Positions 8,923-17,202 of a stretch of 64,000 bases of DNA are shown piece by piece. A program made the translations under genes and the position numbers. Position 1 is the first letter of the stretch. Each line of letters begins with the position of its first letter. The stretch comes from Bacteroides stercoris ATCC 43183 (GTDB lineage Bacteria > Bacteroidota > Bacteroidia > Bacteroidales > Bacteroidaceae). The stretch covers positions 3,162,001-3,226,000 of the forward strand of contig NZ_CP102262.1 in assembly GCF_025147325.1 (NCBI RefSeq), written 5' to 3'. The notes under the pieces are model-generated. The model did not search any database, was not told the DNA's origin, and saw only the letters and a list, made by a program, of their open reading frames with translations.

Positions 8923-9879
8923 ATGAAAATAGTAGTCCTCGACGGCTATGCCGCCAACCCCGGAGACCTCTCCTGGGACGAACTGAAGAGCCTGGGCGAA
9001 TGTACCGTTTACGACCGTACCGCCCCTGCCGAAGTGCTTGAACGTGCTGCCGGAGCAGACATCCTGCTGACGAACAAAGTAGTGCTCGATGCAACAACCA
9101 TCGCAGCCCTGCCCCAGTTGAAATACATCGGCGTACTTGCCACCGGATACAACATCATTGATACCGCCGCTGCCAAAGAACGGGGTATCACGGTCACCAA
9201 CATCCCGGCATACAGCACCCCGTCCGTTGCGCAAATGGTTTTTGCCCACATCCTCAACATCACCCAACGGGTGCAGCACTACACCGACGAGATACACAAA
9301 GGCCGTTGGATCAACAGCCCCGATTTCTGCTTCTGGGACACTCCGCTCATCGAACTGAGTGGCAAGAAAATCGGTATCATCGGTCTTGGGCAAACCGGCT
9401 ACAACACCGCCCGCATCGCCATCGGCTTCGGCATGGAAGTACATGCATACACATCCAAATCGCCTTTCCAGCTTCCTCCCGAAATCAAGAAAACGGAGCT
9501 CGATGAACTTTTTGCCAACTGCGACATCATCAGCCTGCACTGCCCCCTCACCGACTCCACCCGTGAACTGGTCAATGCCGCCCGCTTGAAACAGATGAAG
9601 CCCAACGCCATCCTCATCAACACCGGACGCGGTCCGCTGGTCAACGAGCAAGACCTTGCCGATGCACTGAACAACGGCACCATCTTTGCCGCCGGACTGG
9701 ATGTGCTTTCGCAGGAACCGCCCCGTGCCGACAACCCGCTGCTCACCGCCCGAAACTGCTACATCACCCCGCACATAGCCTGGGCAAGCGCCGCCGCACG
9801 CGAACGCCTCATGCAAATCATGCTGGATAATATAAAAGCTTTCTTGGACGGAAAGCCGATTAATTCAGTAATAAAATAA
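8923..9879 (+). CDS. D-2-hydroxyacid dehydrogenase (glycerate / hydroxypyruvate reductase type)
   Basis: The 318-aa protein has the two-domain fold of NAD-dependent D-2-hydroxyacid dehydrogenases. The nucleotide-binding loop is GIIGLGQTGYNTARIAIGFG near residue 151. The catalytic triad is visible as Arg in NTGRGPLVNE, Glu in SQEPPR and His in TPHIAWAS. Such enzymes reduce 2-keto acids such as hydroxypyruvate; exact specificity cannot be read here. It is followed at once by a strong terminator and begins about 50 bases after rarA, so it may be cotranscribed with it. Confidence 0.92.
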   Translation: MKIVVLDGYAANPGDLSWDELKSLGECTVYDRTAPAEVLERAAGADILLTNKVVLDATTIAALPQLKYIGVLATGYNIIDTAAAKERGITVTNIPAYSTPSVAQMVFAHILNITQRVQHYTDEIHKGRWINSPDFCFWDTPLIELSGKKIGIIGLGQTGYNTARIAIGFGMEVHAYTSKSPFQLPPEIKKTELDELFANCDIISLHCPLTDSTRELVNAARLKQMKPNAILINTGRGPLVNEQDLADALNNGTIFAAGLDVLSQEPPRADNPLLTARNCYITPHIAWASAAARERLMQIMLDNIKAFLDGKPINSVIK

Positions 9880-9890
9880 CCAGCAAAAGG

Positions 9891-9942
9891 GTGTGACGAA
9901 AGCTCCGGCAAGCTTGTAGCCGGGGCTTTCGCCACACTTTTA
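9891..9942 (+). terminator. Rho-independent terminator after the dehydrogenase
   Basis: A stem of GTGTGACGAAAGCTCCGGC with GCCGGGGCTTTCGCCACAC around a 9-base loop is followed by TTTTATAAAA. Confidence 0.85.
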
Positions 9943-9963
9943 TAAAACACACCTGCGTTAATC

Positions 9964-11076
9964 ATGGGAAAAACCGCCGTCAAAGGTCTGTTTCATCTGA
10001 TACTGATAGCTACCACATTTGCACTGGCTGTTGTCACCATCATCGCATCCCGTTCCGGGCATTACCATCCGGAACATTCCACCATCATGCCCTTGCTGGG
10101 ACTTGCCGTACCGGTACTGCTGGTGTCCTGCCTGATTGTTGCCCTCTGCTGGGCATTGGCACGCAGGAAATGGGCGTTCGTCACGCTGACGGCTTTCTTC
10201 TTCAACTGGGAATACCTTACAGCTGTTATCCGTTTCGGCTCTCCCCACGAAGTACCCGCCACCGCACCGGCACCGAACCGGCAAGGCAAAAACAGCGGTT
10301 ACCTCACCGTAGCCACCTATAACGTCCATAACTTCGGAAACGAAATTACCGGCTACTCCTGCAAACAGATTGCCAAGTACATGCAGCAACAACACGTCGA
10401 TGTACTCTGCTTTCAGGAATTCGGCGAAAACAAACACTTCACGGCAGACAGTCTGCGTCGTGCCCTTTCCCATTGGCAATATGCCATTATCCCCGCAGAC
10501 GACTCCATCCGCGGCATCCTCCCCATCGCCGTATTCAGCCGCTACCCGCTTATCGGCGGACGTTTCATCACCTACCCTCACAGCGCCAATTGCAGCATGC
10601 TGTGCGACATCATTCTGAATACAGATACCATCCGCTTGCTGAACAATCACCTGCAAACTACCAGTGTCAGCCAGAACCGTAAAAAATGGGAACGCGAACT
10701 TGCCGCCGACAATACACGCCGTGAAGCGCAAGCCGTACAGGATGCAGCGGAAACCCTGCATGAAAACTTCGTGAAACGTGCTTTCCAGACCGACAGCATC
10801 TGTCAGCTCGCTACTGCCAGCCCTCACCCCGTACTGGTGTGCGGAGACTTCAACTCCCTACCCTCATCCTACACCTATCACCGGTTCTCCGAGAGCCTCA
10901 AGGACGGCTTCAAGACAGGCGGACACGGTTATATGTACACCTACCGTTACGGCAAGCGCATGCTACGCATCGACTATGCCTTCCACTCACCGGAGCTGGA
11001 ATGCACCGACTACTACTCTCCTAATCTGGATTTATGCAGTGACCACAACCCGGTGATATTTACGGTGAAGTATTAA
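9964..11076 (+). CDS. Membrane-anchored endonuclease/exonuclease/phosphatase family protein
   Basis: The 370-aa protein starts with two or three membrane helices (residues about 8-30, 40-65 and 70-85), then an EEP domain. Its motifs are YNVHNFGNE, VLCFQEFGEN with the metal-binding glutamate, GDFNSLPSS with the catalytic D-x-N, and the end LRIDYAFHS ... SDHNPVIF with the D-H pair. The EEP fold hydrolyses phosphodiesters in nucleic acids, lipids or inositol phosphates. The membrane anchor suggests a periplasmic or membrane-surface role. Several such proteins are common in Bacteroides, and no partner gene is adjacent. Confidence 0.9.
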   Translation: MGKTAVKGLFHLILIATTFALAVVTIIASRSGHYHPEHSTIMPLLGLAVPVLLVSCLIVALCWALARRKWAFVTLTAFFFNWEYLTAVIRFGSPHEVPATAPAPNRQGKNSGYLTVATYNVHNFGNEITGYSCKQIAKYMQQQHVDVLCFQEFGENKHFTADSLRRALSHWQYAIIPADDSIRGILPIAVFSRYPLIGGRFITYPHSANCSMLCDIILNTDTIRLLNNHLQTTSVSQNRKKWERELAADNTRREAQAVQDAAETLHENFVKRAFQTDSICQLATASPHPVLVCGDFNSLPSSYTYHRFSESLKDGFKTGGHGYMYTYRYGKRMLRIDYAFHSPELECTDYYSPNLDLCSDHNPVIFTVKY

Positions 11077-11146
11077 AAGACGATTCCAAACACCCTCCAC
11101 TCTGCTATACCGTATTTCCTCTTACGCTCAAGGTACAATAAAAAAA

Positions 11147-11178
11147 TAGAGCTGCCCCGGTTTCCCGGAACAGCTCTA
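11147..11178 (-). terminator. Rho-independent terminator for the 11209-14403 receptor gene
   Basis: TAGAGCTG (11147-11154) pairs with CAGCTCTA (11171-11178) and inner CCGG pairs close the loop. On the minus strand it is followed by ATTTTTTTATTG, just downstream of the receptor stop codon. Confidence 0.8.
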
Positions 11179-11208
11179 CCGTAAAAATAAACATGAACAA
11201 AAATATCC

Positions 11209-14200
11209 TTAGAACGTCAAGCGGATACCCACCTGAGCATGCCAGCGTGAGGAAACATCGCTCTTGGTGATTTCGGACTTGTTGTAAATATAGTTAGGAG
11301 TGGTCTGACCGTCCACCGTTGTCAGTTTTGTAACGGAAATCGGTGAAAGGTTATAGAGTGAACCATAGGTTGCTCCCCATTTCTTGTTCAACATATTGGC
11401 AAAGTTGATAATGTCGAAAGTAAATTCCAGTTTGCCCAACCCCTTAGGATTATAGATGGTCTGAGCCAGATGGAGATTGATTTCATGTTCCCACTTGGTG
11501 AGGTTGGAATTACGCTCGGCATACTGTCCGCGATGATCCTTGGCATAAGCATCACCTTCAATCCACTGTTTGAAAGCTTGGCGGCTTTCTTCGGCAGTCA
11601 TGGTTACTTCTCCCTTTTTGTTTGTAGCGTCCACGAACTTCATCTTATCCAACTCTTCGTCAGTCGGAATATACAGCAGGGAGTTACCCTTCTGTCCGTC
11701 GCCGTTGAAGTCGGAAGTTTCATTCATGGTCAGGCTGTAACGGTTTCCGGAGAATCCGTTATAGATAACAGAGATAGAAGTGCTCATCCAGTTGTTCCAG
11801 TATTTCGGAGTAGTATAAGCCACCTGAGCCATTACGCGGTGAGGAATATCGAACTTGGAGAAACCCAGTTCATTACCGCTGTTGGTGTCGCGGGAGTAGT
11901 TGTACTTCCAGTTAGAGTAGGCAACGGAAGAAGTTCCGTCGTTTACAGACTTGGAGTGTCCGAAGGTATAAGATGCAGACATGTCAAGACCGAACCCGAA
12001 GTGTTTCTCCAGCAAGGCCGAAAGAGCATAGCTATAACCCTTGTTTGTATTCTTCAGGTTGATAATAGAGTAATAGTCACCCGCCTGTACCTTATAAGAA
12101 GGAGAAGCGGAAGCCTCTACACCCGGAACGGCATACACCTGTCCGTTTTCCACAAGAGCAAGATTCTCGAAGAATACATTATTCATGGTCTTGGAGTAAA
12201 CACCCTCGAGAGTCATCTTCACATCACCCGGCAAGAACTGTTCCCAAGCCAGATTGGCACGCAATACCTGCGGATACTTGAACTTCTTGTCGGTAGTCAC
12301 GATATCCTGCTTCATGCTTCCTGTAGCGGCAGCCAGCGGATTATCCTTGTATTCTCCCAATGAAGGAGCTTCATTGGTATCGTTCTTGCCCGATTCATCC
12401 TTGGGCTGGAGAGTAGTACCTTTCTGTTCCATACCCGTATTGTTGAACGAGTTACTGAGCCACACAAACGGTACACGACCGGTAAAGATACCTACACCAC
12501 CACGGATAAGCGTGCGATGTTCTTCGTCGATATACCAGCTAAAGCCCACACGCGGTGAAACCATCAGCTTGGCACTCGGAGTTTCGCCTACGCGCACACC
12601 CATATTACGTCCGGCTGCAAAGTCGTTGAAAGTAGGATTCACAGTAGGTTTGTTGAACAGCAGAGGAATATCGAAGCGGATACCGTAAGTGAAGTTGAAG
12701 TCTCTTGACACTACCCATTTGTCCTGAGCATAGAAACCGAACTGGCCAGCTTTCATAACAGGAGCATATTTCAGGTTACCACCCGTCATGTCGGGGTCGC
12801 TGTACTTGTAAGTAAACTTGTAGGGCTTGTCTTGCAGGAAGTAATCCAAAGAGTTATAGTACCATGCACCTTCCGAAGCCTGGATAAACAAGTTGCTGAT
12901 TTTGTAGATTTCGTTGTGAGTACCGAAAGTCAGTGTATGGTTGCCAAGATACCAAGAGAGGTTATCCTCAAAGCTATACACATCCTGATTCAGCTTGTTG
13001 GCACCGGAAGAGAACTCCGTACCGATATTGGCTGTAATCTTAGTTTCACCGTCACCGCCTGTGACATTGCTGATTTGTACGCAAGGACCTGAATATTCCG
13101 TATCGCGGAAGTCACGGACAAACGTACCCGACGCACGCAACTCGTTGTAGAGGTTATCTCCCAGACGAGAGTTCAACTCGGCCACTACCGAATTCATCTT
13201 GTTATTCATGCGATAACCGCTGTTGCCGAAATAGTAAGTGGTGGAATTTGCTCCGTACACATCTTTATAAGAGTTGTTGTGCTGGTAGCGTACGGCAAGT
13301 TTATGCTTTTCGCTGATATTCCAGTCCACACGTGCCAGAAGACCGAAAGATTTCTGTTCGATATCACGTTCACCGTAAGTTTCTTCTATACCGGTGAGCT
13401 TCTTGTATTGGTCGGCAATCTGCTTGGCAGTGGCGCTGGTGATGTAATTAGTGGTATATCCCGGATAAGTGCTTGAAGGATAGCTGTTCTTCTTACCTTC
13501 TGCACTGACAAAGTAGAACAGTTTGTTCTTGATAATGGCACCACCCAACGTACCACCGTAGGTACGGTCGAACTGCTGGGACATCGGCGACTTTTCGTAA
13601 CCGCGTACGGCACTATACTTGCCATACATATTCTGGTTGTTGAAATAAGTGTAAGCGGAACCGTGGGTTTCGTTCGTACCCTGCTTGGTGATGGCGTTGA
13701 TACCGCCGCCCGTAAATCCGCTTTGGCGAACGTCGTAGGGAGCCACCACTACCTGAATTTCCTGAATGGCATCCATAGAAATAGGATTGGCGCCTGTCTG
13801 AGCACCGTTCGTACCACCGGCAGAAAGACCGAACACATCGTTGGCCACCGTACCGTCAATCTGGAAACTGTTGTAACGGTTGTTGGAGCCTACGAAAGTG
13901 ATACCGCCGTTTTTGGAAGTCATAGCCAACGGACTGTTCTTCACGATGTCGTAGATGTTACGGTCTACAGTCGGAGTATTTTCAATAGAGTTGGCAGAGA
14001 AGTTGGTAGCAGCACCGCTTTGTGTTTTGGCATCGGCTACGACAACCACTTCATCCAGCAATTCCGAACTGGGGTGCAGTTTTACGTTTTGTGTATAAGT
14101 GTTACCTAATTCCAACATGATACCGGTGAACACTGCGCTCTGATAACCTACATAAGACACTGTAAGCTTGTACGGACCACCCGTACGCATACCCTGAATC

Positions 14201-14403
14201 GTGTAACGTCCATCCACATTGGTAATAGCACCGTACTGTGTACCGGAAGGCTCATGAACGGCAACAATCGTCGCTCCGATTACCGTCTCATTCTGTTCGT
14301 CGGTCACCTTACCGCTGATAGCGGAAGTCGTAACCTGCGCATTTACGCCCGCAGCCGTCAGAACCAGCATAAACGTAAAAATAAGTCTTAACACTTTTAA
14401 CAT
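11209..14403 (-). CDS. TonB-dependent receptor with carboxypeptidase-like domain (Oar/OmpA-related type)
   Basis: The 1064-aa protein has a signal peptide (MLKVLRLIFTFMLVLTAAGV... NAQ). A CarboxypepD_reg domain follows at about 28-115 (ISGKVTDEQNETVIGATIVA ... DGRYTIQGMRTG), then a plug region with FVGSNNRYNSFQIDGT and IQEIQVVVAPYDVRQSGFTG, and a large barrel ending HAQVGIRLTF. The SGFTGGGINAITKQGTN segment is characteristic of Oar-type receptors, which are longer than siderophore receptors and lack a SusD partner. No SusD, lipoprotein or regulator lies next to it, so the ligand cannot be inferred. It is monocistronic with its own promoter box and terminator. Confidence 0.92.
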   Translation of the reverse strand: MLKVLRLIFTFMLVLTAAGVNAQVTTSAISGKVTDEQNETVIGATIVAVHEPSGTQYGAITNVDGRYTIQGMRTGGPYKLTVSYVGYQSAVFTGIMLELGNTYTQNVKLHPSSELLDEVVVVADAKTQSGAATNFSANSIENTPTVDRNIYDIVKNSPLAMTSKNGGITFVGSNNRYNSFQIDGTVANDVFGLSAGGTNGAQTGANPISMDAIQEIQVVVAPYDVRQSGFTGGGINAITKQGTNETHGSAYTYFNNQNMYGKYSAVRGYEKSPMSQQFDRTYGGTLGGAIIKNKLFYFVSAEGKKNSYPSSTYPGYTTNYITSATAKQIADQYKKLTGIEETYGERDIEQKSFGLLARVDWNISEKHKLAVRYQHNNSYKDVYGANSTTYYFGNSGYRMNNKMNSVVAELNSRLGDNLYNELRASGTFVRDFRDTEYSGPCVQISNVTGGDGETKITANIGTEFSSGANKLNQDVYSFEDNLSWYLGNHTLTFGTHNEIYKISNLFIQASEGAWYYNSLDYFLQDKPYKFTYKYSDPDMTGGNLKYAPVMKAGQFGFYAQDKWVVSRDFNFTYGIRFDIPLLFNKPTVNPTFNDFAAGRNMGVRVGETPSAKLMVSPRVGFSWYIDEEHRTLIRGGVGIFTGRVPFVWLSNSFNNTGMEQKGTTLQPKDESGKNDTNEAPSLGEYKDNPLAAATGSMKQDIVTTDKKFKYPQVLRANLAWEQFLPGDVKMTLEGVYSKTMNNVFFENLALVENGQVYAVPGVEASASPSYKVQAGDYYSIINLKNTNKGYSYALSALLEKHFGFGLDMSASYTFGHSKSVNDGTSSVAYSNWKYNYSRDTNSGNELGFSKFDIPHRVMAQVAYTTPKYWNNWMSTSISVIYNGFSGNRYSLTMNETSDFNGDGQKGNSLLYIPTDEELDKMKFVDATNKKGEVTMTAEESRQAFKQWIEGDAYAKDHRGQYAERNSNLTKWEHEINLHLAQTIYNPKGLGKLEFTFDIINFANMLNKKWGATYGSLYNLSPISVTKLTTVDGQTTPNYIYNKSEITKSDVSSRWHAQVGIRLTF

Positions 14404-14452
14404 AATAGCTTTTAATTAGTTTCTTAAAATGTTATATTTTTGAAAACATTGG

Positions 14453-14460
14453 CAAAGATA
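14453..14460 (-). promoter_or_regulatory. Bacteroidetes -7 box for the 11209-14403 receptor
   Basis: On the minus strand the bases read TATCTTTG, matching TAnnTTTG, about 50 bases before the receptor ATG. Confidence 0.55.
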
Positions 14461-14583
14461 AGCAAAATAATATATAAATGCATTACAATCATGCTACATT
14501 TTTTAAGAATTAAGCCTGATTTTATTTGTCGCATAACCGACCCGCCATGCTTCTTATAAAGACAAACAATACTATGCCATCCT

Positions 14584-14934
14584 CTACCACCGCCTTTTCT
14601 TCTTGCAGGCTTTCTGCAATGCCACACCGAACAGGCAGCAAGCACATTTCAATTCTCTTGGGGAGAGTTTATCCAAATTGTCGAGAATACCGGAAATCGA
14701 GTAGTTTTTATCAAGAAACTCATAAGGATCGGCGGCTTCTTCCAAATCCTGCTTTATCAGGCAGGTGCATAGAGGACTTTTATCCATTAGTTTATTTTTT
14801 GGGGTTATGTAAGGGGTTATCTTATCTGCTTTACAAAAACATGTTTGGGAAACACCCGCATCGAAAAAATGCACCTCACTCCCCTTACGGAAAGAAAGAT
14901 GCTCAAAGATAACACTTTTTGCTATTATTTGCAT
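14584..14934 (-). CDS. Small cysteine-rich hypothetical protein
   Basis: The frame gives 116 aa from the ATG at 14934 and contains seven cysteines, including CFC, LCTC and CACC, near a basic end (KKKRRW). I do not recognise it. A promoter-like TATCTTTG lies inside the frame (minus strand, 14904-14911). If that is used, translation would instead begin at the ATG at 14785-14787 and give a 67-aa protein, MDKSPLCTCLIKQ onward. The CxC and CxCC patterns could bind metal. It is the only substantial frame on this strand in a long gap upstream of the receptor, and its reality is uncertain. Confidence 0.4.
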   Translation of the reverse strand: MQIIAKSVIFEHLSFRKGSEVHFFDAGVSQTCFCKADKITPYITPKNKLMDKSPLCTCLIKQDLEEAADPYEFLDKNYSISGILDNLDKLSPRELKCACCLFGVALQKACKKKRRW

Positions 14935-14967
14935 GATTATGGATAAATAATACAATAAAAAGAAGAA

Positions 14968-15093
14968 ATGACCCGCATGACAGAAACATTACCTGATCTT
15001 ACTTATCGTTATCAAATTTTGAAGCCTGTAACCACCGCAGCAACAGCTTGTACCGAATTTGCTAAGAGTGAGCAAGAACACCTCACTGTATAA
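14968..15093 (+). CDS. Possible 41-aa peptide
   Basis: An ATG preceded by AAAAGAAGAA opens a 41-codon frame, MTRMTETLPDLTYRYQILKP onward, ending in LTV and TAA. The same frame stays open after that TAA until about 15249, so it could be the start of a broken longer gene or a chance opening in AT-rich DNA. It is divergent from the cysteine-rich frame. No family is recognised. Confidence 0.2.
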   Translation: MTRMTETLPDLTYRYQILKPVTTAATACTEFAKSEQEHLTV

Positions 15094-15320
15094 CAATATC
15101 ATCCACTCCGAGTACTCGTAAAAAGTTTACTACTGAACTATCTCAATGCTCAAGTAGTGATATATCACAATCCAAATCCTAACCCGAAAGGTAACGGCAA
15201 CAAACATATCCTCAAAAAGAGACGCGGACTACACCGACTCCACGAATAAAAACATCTCGTGAAATCCGCGTAATCCGCGCCTTTTCAAATCTCTGTCTGA
15301 CAGCTTATATCAGCAATATG
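15094..15320. other. Intergenic region, no clear gene
   Basis: The stretch contains an open frame remnant and related words around ATCCGCGTAATCCGCG (about 15263-15278) resembling a dispersed intergenic element. No terminator for the 15321-17183 gene was recognised. Confidence 0.3.
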
Positions 15321-17183
15321 CTATACAGCCGCTTTCTGCAAAGAGTCTTCAACGTATTCGAACTTTCCTTTGCCAATCACTTTATACTGTATGGTATAGG
15401 TAGTGGTAGAGCTACCATCGTATATACCGAAGTTTATCGTATAAATTACGTCTACACCATTATCGGCTGGTGCAGCATCAGCATAAAGGACTTCCAGTGC
15501 ATGCGGGAAGGCTTCGGGCAGACGCTCCCACATCAGTGCAGTGATTTCATCGGAAGACATGCCATCGTACGTGCCCTGTCCTTGCCATGCGCTTACGCGG
15601 AAGTCGAAGTTGTTCTGATAAGCCGAACCGCCGTAATAGTAATCATTATTGCCATAAGAGGTTACGTATTCAGAATGATTCTCTTTTACCCAATCCGTAA
15701 TGGCCTGATAGAATGCAGATACTTCAGCATTATTTTTCTCTACGGGCAGATTGATGAGGATGCTCGGAGAATACAACCATTCCGTACCGTTGTAAGCGTA
15801 AGGTCTTGTTTCAATAACGATGTTGTCACAGTATTGCCATACGTTAACGGTGTCGTTGTAGATGTACTGGTCGGCATTGGCCTGGTATTTACCACTACCT
15901 GCATAATAACGGTAGATTACGGTGCAAGTGTCGCCGCCTATCGGGTAAAGCAGTTCATCGGCATTAGTCAAATAACGCGGAATGTAGTTTTCTGCCTTGA
16001 CGGTAGAACTGAAAGAATAGTCCTTACCCGGTTGTCCGTCATCAGTACCCATGCTCGTATAATCATCCAATGCAATAAATTGTGCCGCAGCAGAGTTTTT
16101 AAAGAGTTCCCACTTGTTCTTTTTACGTTCATACAAAGCAAAACGCAGTTCAGTATTGACTACAGTAGGAATGTCCTTACCCACTACGATATTGTCAATC
16201 TGATAACTGGTAGTTTTACCTTCTTCCGGATCTCCTGTATAGTGGAAAGCAATATGAATAGTCTTATCCGCATAATCATCCAAATTCATGATGCCTGCTT
16301 GACCAAAGTCTCCCCAGTTTTTTGCAGGTTCTTGAGGAATTGTAAACTTACTTGTCACATCATCCCAAGTCGCCTTAGTTACATCCTTACCGTCAAAATC
16401 GGTTGAAATGAGTACTTGCAAGCCGTCATGTTTCCAATATCCTACTTTAACATCCCATGCAAACTTCTTGTCGGCTCCTTCTACTTTAATGGCAGGAGTT
16501 ACCAACCAAGCTTCCGCAGGACCGTCAGCCTTGTTGGCTGTAAATTGCAGATACTTATTCTTACTGTATTCGCCTACAGTCCATTTATTACCTTTAGCAC
16601 TGATGTACCAACCGGATATTTTCTCCAAATCACCCTTGGTCAAATCTTCAAAATCGTATTTGGCAATAGGGGTTTCCACTTTTTCCGGTTTAGCATCCTT
16701 ATTGTACTGATACTCTATGAAAGAGAATGCACCGTCCTCGGCATCAGCATACTTTTCATTCAGTATCTTATACATTTTACTTTCTGTATCCTCATTCAGA
16801 TAGGCTCCATAATACCCTTCTCCATGAATAATAGTATAATCTTCTTCTGTGAGTTGCAGATACGGAATATCGTTATACTTGGGGTATACCGTCTTGAAAC
16901 GATACGTAATCTTTGCCGAGGAGTTCAAATCCGCTCCCAGGTAAGTTTTGGCCAACCAGTCCGGTATGTAATCATCAGGCATGGCATCAGCAGAGAAGTA
17001 TTTGTTCTTCTTCACATCCTTGCCCATCGCATCGTAATCGGCATCGGTAAGCGTGTAAACAATCTTGGCAACATCAGTAGGACGCCCACCTTCATCGTAA
17101 CCAGGGAAGTTGTCCTCGTTGTAATCGCAGCCCGTCATCAGAAAAGCGGCCGCACACAAACTGTATATAAACTTTTTATTCAT
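15321..17183 (-). CDS. Surface lipoprotein with choice-of-anchor J (DUF5017-like) domain
   Basis: The 620-aa product begins MNKKFIYSLCAAAFLMTGCD, a lipoprotein signal with the lipobox cysteine at residue 19 followed by acidic residues, which fits surface export in Bacteroides. Residues about 180-335 (ETPIAKYDFEDLTKGDLEKI ... SYQIDNIVVG) resemble the choice-of-anchor J jelly-roll domain. Repeated segments around YVDxxYxYxD suggest additional beta-rich parts. It starts 19 bases after the stop of the TonB receptor at 17203-19920 and is certainly in the same operon. It is probably the receptor's surface partner, catching a ligand or acting as the lid. No enzyme motif is visible. Confidence 0.8.
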   Translation of the reverse strand: MNKKFIYSLCAAAFLMTGCDYNEDNFPGYDEGGRPTDVAKIVYTLTDADYDAMGKDVKKNKYFSADAMPDDYIPDWLAKTYLGADLNSSAKITYRFKTVYPKYNDIPYLQLTEEDYTIIHGEGYYGAYLNEDTESKMYKILNEKYADAEDGAFSFIEYQYNKDAKPEKVETPIAKYDFEDLTKGDLEKISGWYISAKGNKWTVGEYSKNKYLQFTANKADGPAEAWLVTPAIKVEGADKKFAWDVKVGYWKHDGLQVLISTDFDGKDVTKATWDDVTSKFTIPQEPAKNWGDFGQAGIMNLDDYADKTIHIAFHYTGDPEEGKTTSYQIDNIVVGKDIPTVVNTELRFALYERKKNKWELFKNSAAAQFIALDDYTSMGTDDGQPGKDYSFSSTVKAENYIPRYLTNADELLYPIGGDTCTVIYRYYAGSGKYQANADQYIYNDTVNVWQYCDNIVIETRPYAYNGTEWLYSPSILINLPVEKNNAEVSAFYQAITDWVKENHSEYVTSYGNNDYYYGGSAYQNNFDFRVSAWQGQGTYDGMSSDEITALMWERLPEAFPHALEVLYADAAPADNGVDVIYTINFGIYDGSSTTTYTIQYKVIGKGKFEYVEDSLQKAAV

Positions 17184-17202
17184 AATCGTAGTTCTTAAAG
17201 GT